Shown here: positions 1 to 13,286 of the stretch, in pieces
Layout of the letters: each line of letters begins with the position of its first letter
How positions within the stretch are numbered: position 1 is the stretch's first letter
NCBI GenBank assembly: GCA_029531795.1
Contig: JAPEIS010000011.1
Coordinates: 2,377,030-2,441,029 of the forward strand
DNA from: Sclerotinia nivalis
Taxonomy: Eukaryota; Ascomycota; Leotiomycetes; Helotiales; Sclerotiniaceae
DNA: 64,000 nucleotides
Reading direction: 5' to 3'
Notes under the pieces: model-generated
Database searches by the model: none
Told to the model about the DNA's origin: nothing
The model's input: the letters and a program-made list of their open reading frames with translations, nothing else
Translations under genes and position numbers: made by a program

Positions 1-118
1 TACTATATTCAACCCACTCCTCTTGTGCAGAATCATCTTCTACTCGACTTCGAAGGAAAACTTGCAAGTGTAGAATCTCTACCTCCGCCACCTCTACGTC
101 TACACCCCCTTTACCCCC

Positions 119-2272
119 TCAATCATGTCCATTACCATGTGAATTGTTTGCGATTCCATGAAAGAGAGACATTACCCTGGACATGTCAGTACATACCGGC
201 TGAAGACCATCTACCACATCCACATCTCGCTCATCCAGTTGACGGAGATACAAGGCTTGCGATTGAGTGACTGGCATCTTGAAATATCCTTTGTCGATAC
301 TATCCTTTATACACTCTCTAAGGAGATTAGTGAACCAACTATCCTGACGAACACCCATGCCCATGGCACCGAAGAAGTCAGGAAATGAATCAATGAGATG
401 AATACGCTTTATACAATCTGCAAGGATTCTAGCTGATCCCCTCGGTGGTGCACCATGACGTTTGAAAGCTTTATTCGCAAGTTGAGATAAAGGTTTCCTC
501 GGGTTTCCGACTGCTGTTGTTTTAAAAAGATTCAAGAACATCAAGATCCTGTAAGATGTCTTACCAGCCTCGAATGTCTTCTCCAGACGATACCGTGAAA
601 CCTCGGAAGGCTCCATGTAACTTAGTCCAGGCCGTTCACCAAGCATCCATACAACATTCCGGGTAATGGCTTCCTTGATCATCGTCTCCAGAGCCTCATA
701 CGATACTTCAACATCACTGATCAGGGACGCTATCCGAAAATGATTAAGATTTGGGCATGATGACTTGGAGGTTCCGCCATTGATGAATTTATGAATCAAA
801 TCATTCGCAGACTCTACAATAGAGGGATCGTCGATCGCAAGACAAATGAGGAGATGGAATAGGTGAAAGTATGACTCGATCGCTTTCTCCGAAGCATGCG
901 TCAAGGTACTTTGGATGGTCTCTGTGTTTGGATCAGAGGAATTGTTCTGTGTTTCCCGAAGTATCCTTGTTGAACTTCACCACCACATCATTCATGAAAT
1001 GAAAGATCAGCTCGAAGGGCGGAATATGACCAAGTCCCGCTGCTTTTTTGATCAATTTCAGATTCCAGTCGGCCGACGATTGTACCATCTTCCAATGTCG
1101 TTCGGAAATTGGTAAAGGAAGCCAGTATTGAAACTTGATGCCTTGTACTGAACGGCGAACGTGATGTGTCCAAAACGCCTCGTGAGATATTAAATCAAAC
1201 TCGGAAGAAAGCGTCCTTTTTTGTTCGCCTTCGCGAACCACCCCCACTCCAACTCCCAGCCTAGCCATTTTGAAATCTTGCTTGGAGAGAAAACACTGTA
1301 GTTCTCGCGTGCGGATCAGGTCATACCTTGCAGCGAAATGTCAGCATTTTGCCCAATTCCTTGCAGTGGCTAATATTGGAATGGACTCACCGCGTCGCCA
1401 CATGACCTACTCTACTCCATGCCTTCGCAAAAAGCATAAGGTCTTCCGTATCCAAATTATCACAAGCCAACAAGAGAACTTCATCTGGAAGTGCAGATAT
1501 TTGTATGCTTGCTCCAAGAGGATTATTCGAGCTTCTGGAAAATGTGTTCTGCGGGTCTACCGTGTTGAGATCCATCATCGAGGATCCATCACGAATTGCA
1601 ATGTCACTATTCTCAGAAATATCCCCACCAGAGCCGCACTTTGCGCAAAAGAAATTTGTCATCCCATCAGCAGCCTCGGACTTCGCTCGATAGTCATGCA
1701 AGTAAACACGCCCCCCTCCATTCACTTGTTCGATTGTATCACTTGCAAAGAAGCTGAGCAACTGAATTGCAATCCCTTTCAAAGTGTAGGCTGGCGTCCA
1801 ACCTCCTGTCGTATTTAGGATGGAGGCGCAAATGTACCCCCCGGTGATGTTTGGATGAGAGATAGCAGAGTCCATTTTGATAATCGGGGGCTGAACTGGA
1901 TAGTCGGGGGGAAATTCAATGTTCATATGTAGAGGCCCGTATCCTTCCACGGTGAGGATGAGGCAAGCGCGATTAAGATTCTTGTCATCGACATGTAAGA
2001 AGATGTTTGGATATGGTTTGGCTTGTAGTTCTGCGATATCGAGGAGGAGGCAGTGTTTCTGTCATGTTGATAGAGTATGCAAGTTTGTGGTTAATTGTCG
2101 TCGAACAATTAAGGCAGGACAAATGTTTATAGAGAAATTGCTGATTCTATTGTTTGTCGGCATAAAATGAAAGTGATGAAAATCCGTAACCACAAACCTT
2201 CGTTGATGGTGAGTGACAAAGGGTGAACAGAAAACAGGTCTCGATGATTCTGGGCTGCTCTTTCCAATCAAC
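119..2272 (-). CDS. E2-like (UBC fold) / F-box-like fusion protein, 5' end uncertain
   Basis: Read on the minus strand, the N-terminal part (about 2058 to 1600) is a ubiquitin-conjugating-like domain: DIAELQAKPYPNI, then PPDYPVQPPIIKMD, then HPNI and GYICASIL. The last cysteine sits where E2 enzymes carry the catalytic residue. An F-box-like stretch follows (ALPDEVLLLACDNLDTEDL, near 1450), then about 380 residues of unknown fold ending at a TGA at 119-121. A canonical GTGAGT intron lies at 1327-1390 and keeps frame across it. A likely upstream intron spans 2059-2197 (GTTTGT...CAG), giving a preceding exon ending at 2198, but I find no convincing ATG, so the first exon is unresolved. Near 930-970 the frame shifts by one base. 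Either a 40-nt GTGGTG...ACAG intron or an indel explains it. E2 plus F-box suggests a ubiquitin-ligase role (inference). Confidence 0.7.
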
Positions 2273-5200
2273 TAAGGTAAGACTTTACAAAACCTAAATG
2301 CCCGAGTAAATGGGAAAGAGTGAATCCCGATGCGACATTTCGTACAAGGAAATATCAATAACCATGAAGAATTGGGAAATTGGGAAGGTATTCATCGTTC
2401 TGATACACTGATAGAAATACAGGATATAAACGCATCTACAAGCGTATCGTCTTCAACCATAGCCGCAAAATCATACACATGGTTGTCGTTTTGAAGCGCG
2501 GTGACCCACGATTCGCATGACCCATTTTATGATCAAGTTTTCATCCATTTTGTTTGTCTCATGTTACCGGTGTATATTGTTTTGTGCCTCCAACTATTTA
2601 GGATTCTCTGTTACTGGCATAACCCACGGTTGCAATGGAATAAATGGAATGTTATTCATGCCGCTGGTGCTCTGTGGTGTACAGCACGCCGATTCGAATT
2701 ATCATCACTTCCTTTGTTCAAAGCGAGCATACTTCTCTTTAATTAATCCTGAGGAGACAGTGTATAGGAGACTAGATCCCGCGTACGAGTTCCAGAATTT
2801 ACTGGATGCTTCTGATTGCCATCTAGATGTACCTAATCTAGATACTGCGCAAATAGCCATGCGGCGTTAGGAGGCAGAGATTACATTTATCTACTATACA
2901 ATGAGACTTCTTCCGATTTATTTGGTTGCTGTGGGAGGTGCGCGTCGGGCTTAAGAGTCTGAAGAAGTACCTCGAACAATCATGGGTTCTGAGGTTTCCC
3001 CCTTCTTTTAGCGAATCCCACGACAAAAACGCACCGGAAGAAATTTGTCCAGGTCAAGCGTCATTTGGAGTGCAAGAAATGAGGCCCAAAAATGACTCGA
3101 AGTTGAGAGTTAGAGATTGAAGAGTGGAAAGCCTTTCGAGTGGTTGATCAGGCTGTGGACTTCGGTGGATATTTGAGGAGCGGAGAGGGAAAGGGGAAGG
3201 GGATGTCGATGGTTCGGGCGAAGGAGAAATTCTTTCATGAAAAGAACATTCGGAGACGGTGCGAATGTTGAAAACCATTGGGATTCTAGCATAAACATGA
3301 GAGCAGGGAATGTTTGTCCTAGCTTCTAGACATACGTATAGAGCACATGGAATGCGGCAACAGTTTTGAGTTCTGGTAGTTGAACTACAGCATAGACTGG
3401 AGGTAGAGGTCATGACCACGCTTTATGAAACGGCTCATATCAAATTATATTATAGATTGACAAATATCATACAACACTGAAAACTCTTTAGATATGAATA
3501 GATATTAATAGATAAAACAATCTTAAAATTATGGTCGTCGCTGGTGTTGAAGGAGATTTTTGGCCGGATTCAATTAAGCAACAAAAGAGTACTAATGGAT
3601 ACCGAAATCTAACATAAATCTCAATCTCCTGACGACTTTCATAATCATGTGTTCGCATGTGGTAATGACGAAGCAGATCCAGCCATGTGCATGGCAGCCA
3701 AGCAAAATCAAAGATCGTGAACCCAGTGCCCACTCGCTCAAAGAATCAAAGTTTCCGCATTTGAACATGAGTTGAAACGACAGAAATTGACACGTGTTAG
3801 ATGTAGATTAGGATCAATCGGAATAAATCGGAGTGAATAATCAAAGCAATCGATGACATTGATAGGCAGGCCTCTTCACACTAAACCTCAACCCCATGGG
3901 CAAGAATGGGGTTCCTCGGTCCGCTCTATCTCTTGGTGTTGGAACTAAGGTACGGAAGAGAGAATTAGGTATCGCGAAATCTCAATCATGTACGGTAACC
4001 TCGTTGGAAGAAATCTCACTTGAGAATTGTGCCTCAGGGGTTGTTCATGAGGCATATTCTGGCACCTCAGCAACGGGCCGTTAATCCCTAACGAATGTAC
4101 GGGTGCAAGACAAATGTTGAAGAGAATACGAGAATTTGAATAGATGCATGAGTCTATGAGGCAAAAAGGAGATGAGGCAAGAGAGGCAAAAATGCAGATT
4201 TGGAAGGCCACACTAGGCATGTCGTTGGAAGGATTTGTGAACGAGGTACAAGGTATGTATGGACAGAAGGATGAATCGAGAATTAGCGCGTGGTCACAGG
4301 CACCAGATCGCTGGAAATGGCGCAAGGTATTGAAGAGACGGACAGAGGCTATGTTGAAAGGTCCGATGTGATGCTGTGCAGAGGAGAAAAGGTACTATGT
4401 TACATTCAACATTCTGCTGTATGACACCCACCATGTGAGCCAAGGTACGTAAAATGTGACAATGGACACATGAGCGGTACATCGGTTGGTTGGCGGCTAT
4501 AGCGTTTACATGTATGAATTTTGTTGAATATTTTGTAACTTGTTTTGGGATTGAGACATGACGGTAATGGGGATGGCAATGGCGATGACAATGCCAGTCG
4601 TATGCAGCAAATTTGATTGCAGGTTCCATTCGGGTCTGGGAGAATGGTAGTAAGTGCTCTCAAGATGCAATATGAGCCGATTTGAATATTTTCCTAGTGA
4701 TAAAAGGGAATTCCGGGATTATCAGTAAAGATGTATACATAACTCTGTATGGTTGTTGTCGCCATGATCTATTTGTATTCTTTCCTATCGTTAATTATAT
4801 CTTATTTCTTCAATTAATTGTAAGTAGAACCTGATAGTTAAAATAGGACCGAAAAGGCAAGAGGGTTTTGGATCAATTCAATGGAATAAAAGAGCATCTC
4901 TAGAAATTGAAGTGTTGTGATTTGTTTTCCGAATAAACATGGTGTTTTGAAACGAGATCTGTGTTGTGGGTGGGAGAATGAAGGATGTCGTGAGATTTGG
5001 GTGGGTCCTTGTTATGTTATCATCACAATCGTTAAATCAAAAGGTGGATCAGATTTAGTAAAGTGCTGTAAAGAAGACGGGCGGAATACGGAATACGGAA
5101 TATGCAATGAAAACAAAGAAAGTATATTAAATGATTGTAGTACAGAGTACACATAGAGTACATATACATACCTACACATACATACATATTCATTTACCAG

Positions 5201-5800
5201 AACTTCTCTCGGCCATTCTCCTCAACCTCACAGACTTTATGTGCTATTGTGTAGGTATTCTATATATAACCAAGTTCACACAATGGCCCGATTGAACGGT
5301 CTGGACCAAAATAACGGAAGTATACAGCCCCAGAGCATAGAACAGAGTACAGAGTAGTAAGTATGTATCTAGTACCTTCTAATGCACGTACCCAGACTTG
5401 GTTGATCTTTTCCTAAATGACTAAATACCACGGAATATACTCTATCTCGAAACCCCTCCTAACCCTCCTAACCCTCTTAACCCTCGGCCCACCCCTTCTT
5501 TTCTTCTTCTCCACTATGAAATCCCCAGCTAATTCCGAAAAGCCAAAACAAAACTGCGTCATACCTTCGGATCAATAGCATAAACTCCACCCACCTCAAT
5601 AACTCCATAAACACATTCAAAGCTGGAGTTAAGCCTGTTGTTAAGCCTGTTGTTACTGATGAATGATGCATCTGATGAATCAATTGCAACGACTTCTCTC
5701 TCATTCCTACTTCCGAATAGTTTCATTTGTTTTTTGTTTTGTACCGTCTACAGCCATTTGACATCCCTCCTTTATTTCTATCCTGTGAACATTTTATCTT
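2273..5800. other. Intergenic region, no supported gene
   Basis: No reading frame here has recognisable motifs, intron-exon structure or sustained length on either strand. Open stretches at 2517-2870 (+), 3054-3419 (-) and 4144-4371 (+) are short and unrecognised. The base composition is ordinary, unlike the AT-rich block further right. A degenerate 9-bp C-rich repeat occurs at about 5455-5485. The missing first exon of the E2/F-box gene may lie in the first few hundred bases. Confidence 0.5.
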
Positions 5801-6342
5801 ATTGGCTGATGGCTTTAAACACAGCCAATAGAATTCCTTCCCCGGAAATGGCTTATGATAGATTAGCGCAGTTTTCCTCTTCTCCTTCTCTCCTCCAATC
5901 CGAGATGCTTTCATACGTAGCACAAGCCAAGACAAGTGGTGTGACCTTGCTTTTTTCGGTCGTTTCCTCTAACCATACAGCAGTAAGTACCTAGCCTTCC
6001 CATTCCCCCTGCGACAATTTATTACCAACATTAGAACATGAGCTTCGCAAATATATATAAACACCGACTCTTTCCCAAATTTCTCATTTCTTAATTATAA
6101 TCTCACATCCACACTTTCAATTTACCTTTCAAGAATATCGTGTATCGGTCACTCCGCGATTTATCTTTATACTCTCAACACAGTCATCAATTCGACCTCA
6201 TATCCCCTCATATCCCCTCATACCCCAGCCATACCCCAAACGCAATCCTCCCTCCACGTTCACGAACACAACTACTTCCAAATCACTTGGATTTAACCAC
6301 ATATTTGGATATTCACCAAATTGTCATTCATTATCTATCACT
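5801..6342 (+). promoter_or_regulatory. Promoter and 5' leader of the mannitol-1-phosphate dehydrogenase gene
   Basis: An inverted pair of CCAAT boxes (ATTGG at 5801-5805, CCAAT at 5825-5829) lies about 520 bp before the ATG. A TATA-like ATATATATAA is at 6051-6060, followed by a CT-rich leader of roughly 250 nt typical of highly expressed fungal genes. Transcription start just after 6080 is an inference. Confidence 0.45.
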
Positions 6343-7651
6343 ATGGGTTTGAAAGCAGTTCATTTCGGCGCCGGCAATATCGGTAGAGGTTTTGTGGCTC
6401 AATTTGTGAGTTTACATCCATTTACTTCCACCTTTCCATTTCATCAATCTTATGCATCTTACACCATTAATCCTCCTTCATCTTTTGAACTTCAATATCC
6501 GATCGCCATAAAATTGAAACCGTCGCTAACCATATCACTATTAGCTTCACAAATCCGGTTATGAAGTCGTCTTCTGCGATGTCATGGACAGCGTTATCCA
6601 GAAATTGCAAACCACCCCTTCATACAAAGTTATTCAAGTTGGAGCAGAGGGAACAAGCGAAGATACAATTACCAATTACCGCGCCATAAATTCGAAAACA
6701 CATGAAGCCGATGTTATTGAGGAGATTCGCACAGCAGATGTAGTAACTTGCTCCGTTGGTCCTAATATTCTCAAGTTCATTGCACCGGTTATCGCCAAGG
6801 GTATCGATGGTCGCTCCAATGATGCAACCCCAGTTGCAGTCATTGCTTGCGAGAACGCAATAGGTGCAACTGATATCCTCGCCAATCACATAAAAGGCGA
6901 CCATACCCCCGAAAATCGTTTAGATGATCACCACGAGCGCGCACGATACGCTAATTCTGCCATCGATCGTATTGTTCCCGCGCAGGATCCTGATGCAGGT
7001 CTCGATGTCAAGCTCGAGAAATTTTATGAATGGGTCGTTGATCGCACACCTTTCAGTGACCAAGAACCTCCAGCCATCCAAGGGATCAAGTGGGTAGATG
7101 ACTTAATACCTTACATTGAGCGCAAACTCTTCACCGTCAACACCGGACACGCAGCTGCTGCATACCACGGGTACTACCACCAGAAGGCCACAGTTTATGA
7201 CGCTCTACAGGATCCTAATATTCTCAAGGAAGTTCATGCGGCGCTGGAGGAGACAAGCAAATTGATTGTTGACAAGCACGGTATCGAAGCCCAAGAGCAA
7301 AAAGCCTACGTCAACAAGATCATCACCAGAATAGGAAATCCACATCTTGAAGATGCAGTAGAAAGAGTTGGTCGTGCACCCCTGCGCAAATTGAGCAGGA
7401 GAGAACGGTTCATTGCCCCCGCAGCTGAACTTGCAGAGGAGGGAAAGAAATTTACTGCACTATTATATGCTGCTGAGATGGCTTTCCGTTTCCAAAACGT
7501 TGAAGGTGATGAGGAATCCAAGGAGTTGGCCAAGATCATGTCTGAAAACTCAGCCGAACAAGTCGTGGAGAAGGTCTGCGGGTTACAGTCTGATCACCCC
7601 TTGTTCCCTCACGTGGTAGCGGTCGTGAAGAAGGTTCAGGCCGATGAGTAG
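6343..7651 (+). CDS. mpdA: Mannitol-1-phosphate 5-dehydrogenase
   Basis: The enzyme interconverts fructose-6-phosphate and mannitol-1-phosphate with NAD(H) in the cytosol, feeding the fungal mannitol pool used for carbon storage and stress protection (known of the family). Two exons, 6343-6405 and 6545-7651, flank a 139-nt intron with GTGAGT donor and TTAG acceptor, phase 0. The spliced protein is 389 aa, the usual family length. The dinucleotide-binding GAGNIGRG is at residues 9-16. The polyol-dehydrogenase signature [12 protein letters not shown] places the catalytic Lys at residue 215 with Asn220 and His223. The start is fixed because the Rossmann loop begins only eight residues after it. 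The frame is intact with no sign of RIP. Neighbours are unrelated. The family assignment is secure; the symbol follows Aspergillus usage. Confidence 0.95.
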
Positions 7652-8796
7652 AGTGGTGGGGGTTTACATTTTTTCTTCTCGCGGATTTTAGGATGGCGAA
7701 TGGGTGTGATATGGATGGATTGGATACTGAGCGATACTCTTGGCGTGTTATGGATACGCAGTTCGCTTTTGATGATAAGGAATGGTATAGTCATCCCTAG
7801 ATGATAGCTGAATGAATTGAATGAAATAATAAATACAACGGGTATCTACCACTTGGTTGTTCCTCTGACTTGGAAGTTGTCCGCAAGTGAACTTGAAGGC
7901 GAGACCCTTTCCCACGCAGTAAATGAGTATGAAATATTGTGTAACTATACATTGAAACTATTGGTGGCTCTGTGCTTTGAGCTAGATGGATGAAGCAATC
8001 ACTCTCAGGACAAACTGTATGTTCTTCTTGAAGTCTCTTCCCAATTCAAATCTACCCGTGTAGAATACCCAAGGGGCTCCCACGACCATAAAAAGACAAT
8101 GGAAGCCTGGGCTAATTAATTTATAAATTGAACTGTGTTATTTTGGTGGAAGAAATCGGCCTTCCATCTTCTGATTCAGAGTATTGCATTACTAGGTTTA
8201 TTTTCTGTATCTTTCTCGAAGGCCTGAAGCTGGATATGAGGGGTGACCATCTGAAAACATGACTTTCACTTGAACCATACTGATAAATTCCATCGGAAGC
8301 TGGCAAGGAGAGCTGGTCAACCAACACTGGAGTACAAACGGAACAATAAATGTAATTTTTTTTTTTGAATTAATATGGACGCAGTAGATACCTACGAACC
8401 AAGATATTGATTATTGATTCATTTTCTTTGTATTTTCACATCAACAATTCAAATTCTCAGGATTCCTGGGGAATATGAAATAAGGTTATTGCACTAAGCC
8501 GAATCAGCATTAGTCAGTATCATTCAAGCTGCCACATCTCGAACTCCAAAGGAACATTGAAATATATCCTGGCCACTTCGAATTCCAGTTATTTCTTCCC
8601 CAGCTCAAGTCTTTTTTTGAATTCTTGATTCTACAACGTTGAAACGAAAGATCTCAAGTCGCCTGACTTCTGCGATTGAATATACGCCAAAAGCAGTCTC
8701 GTGGAGGAACCATTTGTCTATCCACCCACACTACATGCGCTGAAAGCCACAGTATTGCTTTTTTCTACCCCCCTTACTTTCTACACATAATCCAAG
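7652..8796. other. Intergenic: MPD 3' region and SEC27 upstream region
   Basis: No coding potential seen on either strand. A possible polyadenylation context (AATGAAATAATAAATAC, about 7820) lies 170 bp after the dehydrogenase stop. The last 200 bp before 8797 include CT-rich tracts consistent with a fungal leader. The two genes are co-oriented, so the second promoter must lie here. Confidence 0.5.
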
Positions 8797-11780
8797 ATGA
8801 GATTGGACGTAAAGGTGAGAATCATTCCCTTCCTGCCAGCAATCTGCGACATTGGCACAGCTGTCAAATGCTATGACTTCTCTAGTTGTACCTGCGAATC
8901 AGGATAGTATCAACAACCTCAAACTGAGGGAGACGGTGTTGGTTGGAAAAATGGCATCAACTGCTAATTCGGTTTACAAATGTCAGAGGCAGTTATTTGC
9001 TCGATCGGAAAGAGTGAAAGGAATTGATTTCCATCCAGTCGAGCCATGGATTTTAACCACACTTTACAGCGGTATGTTCATTGGCGCATGAAGTCTGGGG
9101 ATGAAGTATTGATACTTTTCAGGTCATGTTTATATTTGGTCTTACGAAACTCAGGTTAGTAGCCTTGATCTCTCAATTTCCTCCTGTGCTGACCGTTTTT
9201 AGGCCATCGTCAAGACTTTCGAGTTGACGGATGTCCCTGTCCGAGCTGGTAGATTCATTGCTCGAAAGAATTGGATTGTTTGCGGTTCCGATGACTTTCA
9301 ATTACGAGTTTACAATTACAATACTTCGGAAAAGATCACCACCTTCGAAGCCCATCCAGATTATATTCGCGCCATTGTTGTTCATCCTACGCAGCCTTTT
9401 GTTTTGACCGCCTCTGATGATATGACAATCAAGTTGTGGGACTGGGACAAGGGTTGGAAATGTGTGCAGGTGTTTGAGGGACATAGCCATTATGTTATGG
9501 GTCTGGCTATCAATCCAAAGGATACGAATACATTTGCATCGGCATGTTTGGACAGGACCGTAAAGATCTGGAGTTTGGGATCATCCACAGCAAACTTTAC
9601 CCTGGAGGCCCACGAAACGAAAGGTGTCAACCATGTTGATTACTACCCTCAATCCGACAAACCATATCTTCTCACTACTTCAGACGACAGGACAGTTAAA
9701 ATTTGGGATTATACTACGAAATCTTTAATTGCAACGCTAGAAGGCCACACCAGCAATGTTTCGTTCGCATGCTACCATCCAGAATTACCCGTAATTATCT
9801 CTGGTTCTGAGGATGGCACCGTCAAAATATGGCATGCAAATACATACAGATTAGAGCAGTCTTTGAGTTATGGATTGGAGAGAGCTTGGTGTGTTAGCTA
9901 CCAAAGAGGGAAGCAGGGAGTTGCTGTGGGTTTCGATGAAGGTGCGGTGGTTGTAAAGATGGGTCGAGAGGAGCCTGCTGTATCTATGGACAATTCTGGA
10001 AAGTTGATTTGGGCTAGACATAGTGAGGTCGTCTCGTCTATCATCAAGGGCGGAGGTAAGTGTATCTTTTCGATTACGAGGTCATTACTAAATCGTATGT
10101 AGATGCTTCGGTGAAGGACAATGAACCAATTTCTCTACCTACGAAAGATCTCGGCACTTGCGAAGTATATCCACAAACCCTTCTTCACTCTCCGAATGGC
10201 CGATTTGTTTCAGTATGCGGGGACGGCGAATTCATTATTTATACTGCTCTTGCATGGAGGAATAAGGCTTTCGGCTCGGCTTTGGATTTTGTTTGGGGTT
10301 CGAAAGATAATAGTAATGATTACGCGATTCGGGAATCAGGTACAAGCGTGAAGATCTTCAAGAATTTTGTGGAGAAAAGCGGTGGTCTTGATGTTGGTTT
10401 CCAGGCTGAAGGTTTGACTGGTGGTGTTCTACTCGGTGTTAAGGGCCAAGGTGGTATTGGTTTCTATGACTGGCAAAGCGGTGGACTGGTCAGGAGGATT
10501 GAAGTTGAGCCAACGGAAGTACGTATGCGTGCCGTGAAATTCGAACCAGCGCTGATTGATATAGGTATACTGGTCTGAAAATGGAGAGTTGGTTGCTATT
10601 GCATGCGAAGATACTTTCTACGTCCTCAGATTCTCGCGAGAGAATTACATTGTGGCTCTGAATGCCGGAGAGGTTGATGACGATGGAGTCGAGGCTGCAT
10701 TTGAAGTTGTCACGGATATCAATGAAACGTATGTCCGACTTTAGTTCACACAAGCCCGCGATACTAACGTAACCTAGTGTACGAACAGGTGAATGGGTAG
10801 GTGACTGCTTCATCTATACCAACAGCACGAACCGACTGAACTACTTGGTCGGTGATCAAACTTATACTATCTCTCACTTTGATCAACCCATGTACTTGCT
10901 TGGATACATTCAGCGCGACTCCCGCATTTACCTCGCCGACAAAGATGTCAACGTCACTTCTTTTGCCCTTTCTCTCGCAGTTGTAGAATATCAGACATTG
11001 GTCTTGAGAGATGATATGGACACAGCCGCAGAAGTACTTGGCACGATTCCCGGCGACCAGCTTAATAAAATCGCCCGTTTCCTCGAAGGTCAAGGACATA
11101 AAGAATTGGCGTTGGAGGTTGCTACTGATAAAGAACATAAGTTTGAGCTAGCTCTCGCATTAGGCCATCTTCCGATAGCTCTCGAACTCGCCCGTGAAGC
11201 AGATGTCGAACATAAATGGAAGACAGTCGGTGATGCAGCACTTGCTGGTTGGGATGTTGCACTTGCCGCGGAATGTTTCAAGAACGCTAGGGATCTTGGT
11301 TCGCTCTTATTACTACACTCGAGTACTGGTGATAGAGAGGGACTCAAAGCATTAAGTGCACAGGCGAGCGATGCAGGTGCCCATAATGTTGCGTTTACAT
11401 GTCTTTGGCAATTGGGAGATGTTGATGGATGTATTGAGTTATTGATCAAAACTGGTAGAGCGGCAGAAGCGGTGCTGTTTTCACAAACATATAAGCCTAG
11501 TGTTACGGTCAAGACTGTGCACGCATGGAAAGAGCAGTTGGAAAACGATAAGAAGGGAAGGGTGGCTAAGACCGTCGGTGTACCTGGTGAAGATGGAGAG
11601 CTTTTCCCTGAATGGGAAGAATATTTGAGGTTGGAGCAGGAAGCCGGTGAGAACCTTATTGATGTTAATGGGGATGGACATGAGAAGCTTAATGGAGATG
11701 GACCTGATCCAGACGCTGATGCCGTTGAGGAGGGCTCACTGGAGACGAAAGATGATGATGAAGATTCAGAGGAAGATTAG
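8797..11780 (+). CDS. SEC27: Coatomer (COPI) subunit beta-prime
   Basis: A COPI coat subunit that recognises dilysine cargo signals and acts in Golgi-to-ER retrieval (known of the family). I read seven exons: 8797-8814, 8987-9071, 9123-9154, 9203-10055, 10103-10518, 10565-10728 and 10778-11780. They sum to 2571 nt, exactly 857 codons, giving 856 aa. All introns are GT-AG; the sixth carries a perfect TACTAAC branch site. The six-residue first exon (MRLDVK) joins to [17 protein letters not shown], the standard start of this family. WD40 blades are visible from residue ~10: [38 protein letters not shown] and [13 protein letters not shown]. An alpha-solenoid follows ([18 protein letters not shown] region), then an acidic tail ending DDDEDSEED. 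Length is slightly below yeast Sec27. It is intact, and is the last intact gene before the repeat block. Confidence 0.97.
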
Positions 11781-12724
11781 GAGTGCCGGAACAAAACGGG
11801 GGAATTGTGTATTTTGGGAATTTCTGAAAGGTGGCTATAAAAGTAACTGTGGAGATAAATGTTGTATTTTGATAGAGAATCAAAGATTTAGTGCTTCTAG
11901 TTTGAGCAGTGACAGAGGACGAGTGTTTAATTTTTACTATCCAAATCGATGATGAGAAGGGGAGCTACAAGTAGAGGAAGATGAGCGGAAGGACTAGTGG
12001 TGATGAGGGAGTTTACTAAGTCAGATGAATCATCTTCATCTCATTTCTTCATACTATTGACTTAGGGACTTGCGAAGAGTTTTATCCTTAGTCATAAAGA
12101 TATTCATTTGTACGTTCCAAAAATGTTCAATCCTATAATACAGTGTTCGAAGCAAATGTGCTGCTTGCTGTCACTTCTTTCGTGGTATTTCTATACCGCG
12201 TTATGACTGTAGTCGATCTTCTGTATTGTTTGTATTGCAAAGATATCTTCTCAATTCCTATAGTGAAGATCATCATGCATTGTTTTATTTGTGCTTGAGT
12301 TACTGATTTGGTAGACATCATATCCCTAGCTCGACAATTTATCAGCTTTGTTATCACGATAGGGATAGAAGGTTTTATAATATAATAATATTCTACAAAG
12401 GAGGGAAGAAGATGCTAAGAAGAGTATCGATTATATAAAGGATAGATATCTTAGATATCTATATAGATTAACTAAGAATAGATTATAAATCTATAATAGT
12501 ATTCTCTTTTTCAAAATCTAATTTGTTCTCAAATTACTAATAAAATCTTTATATACAAATTAAAATTCGAGAATTCAATCATTAATATCTCATCGAAAAA
12601 ATTCACGAAAAATCTAATATTTTCAGAATTGATTTATATTCCTAAAAAGATTCTATATTCAAAATTTCATCTAATTATATTTATAAATAAAGAAATTAAA
12701 AATACCAAAAATCGTAATTTTTGA
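11781..12724. other. SEC27 downstream region and start of the AT-rich block
   Basis: No gene seen. Composition changes abruptly at about 12360: to the left it is ordinary, to the right it becomes strongly A+T-rich with runs of TATA-like sequence and many stop codons in all frames. This is the isochore boundary. Nothing identifiable lies between 12360 and 12724. Confidence 0.5.
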
Positions 12725-12957
12725 TGTAGTTGGTGGTCGGAAACTAGGGTAGTTGACTTAATTTAAAATAAAATGATTTTTCGGGTCCTATTTTAGAACT
12801 ATCAATATATAGTAGATACCGTACCAAAAAGGAGGCAGGTAACGTGACTCCAAAAGAGTCTATATAACCACTCCAACTCAATCTAGTTTAATAAAAAATG
12901 CGCAACTTCAACTTAATCATTTTATAACCGTTTCCATCGTGTTTATTATAATATAAA
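12725..12957 (+). repeat. Possible degraded LTR remnant
   Basis: A patch less AT-rich than its surroundings begins with TGTAGTTGGTGGTCGG. It contains a GACTC...GAGTC hairpin directly followed by TATATAA (about 12850-12880), the same hairpin-plus-TATA layout seen in other LTRs of this window. I find neither a matching second copy nor a target duplication, so boundaries and identity are tentative. Confidence 0.3.
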
Positions 12958-13286
12958 ACTATTTACTTCTAAATATAATTTAGCTTTATTGAATCATTCT
13001 ATATAATTAGAACGTCTATTTAAAATGAATCTTTCGAATTTCATTCCTTGATTCATTTTTATTTATAATAATATTTATTATTATATTAATTTGAATAATT
13101 TCACTTAGTATTACAAATAAATCAGTCATCTCTTAATTTAACTTTCAAATTGTGATGAATCATAGAGCTTATTGTAAAAAGGAGAAGAATTGGTTTCATT
13201 GATTTTCTATTATATAGTTTAAAGAGTTGTTTATATATCCTTTATGAGGCGTTAGTGTCTTTGATCAGAATATTATTGAAGATCGA

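Noticed and set aside
2517..2870. 117-codon plus-strand frame between the E2/F-box gene and the dehydrogenase gene
   Set aside because: No motif, no splice structure and no codon character. Not supported as a gene.
4144..4371. 75-codon plus-strand frame with an amphipathic appearance
   Set aside because: Too short and unrecognised, with no promoter or neighbouring exon to support it.
5453..5485. C-rich stretch containing TAACCCT-like units, possible interstitial telomere
   Set aside because: The period is 9 bp (CCTCCTAAC), not 6, and there are only about three units. It is a local microsatellite.
9302..9490. Minus-strand frames within SEC27, MPD and DHODH
   Set aside because: They are shadows of the confirmed coding frames on the other strand.
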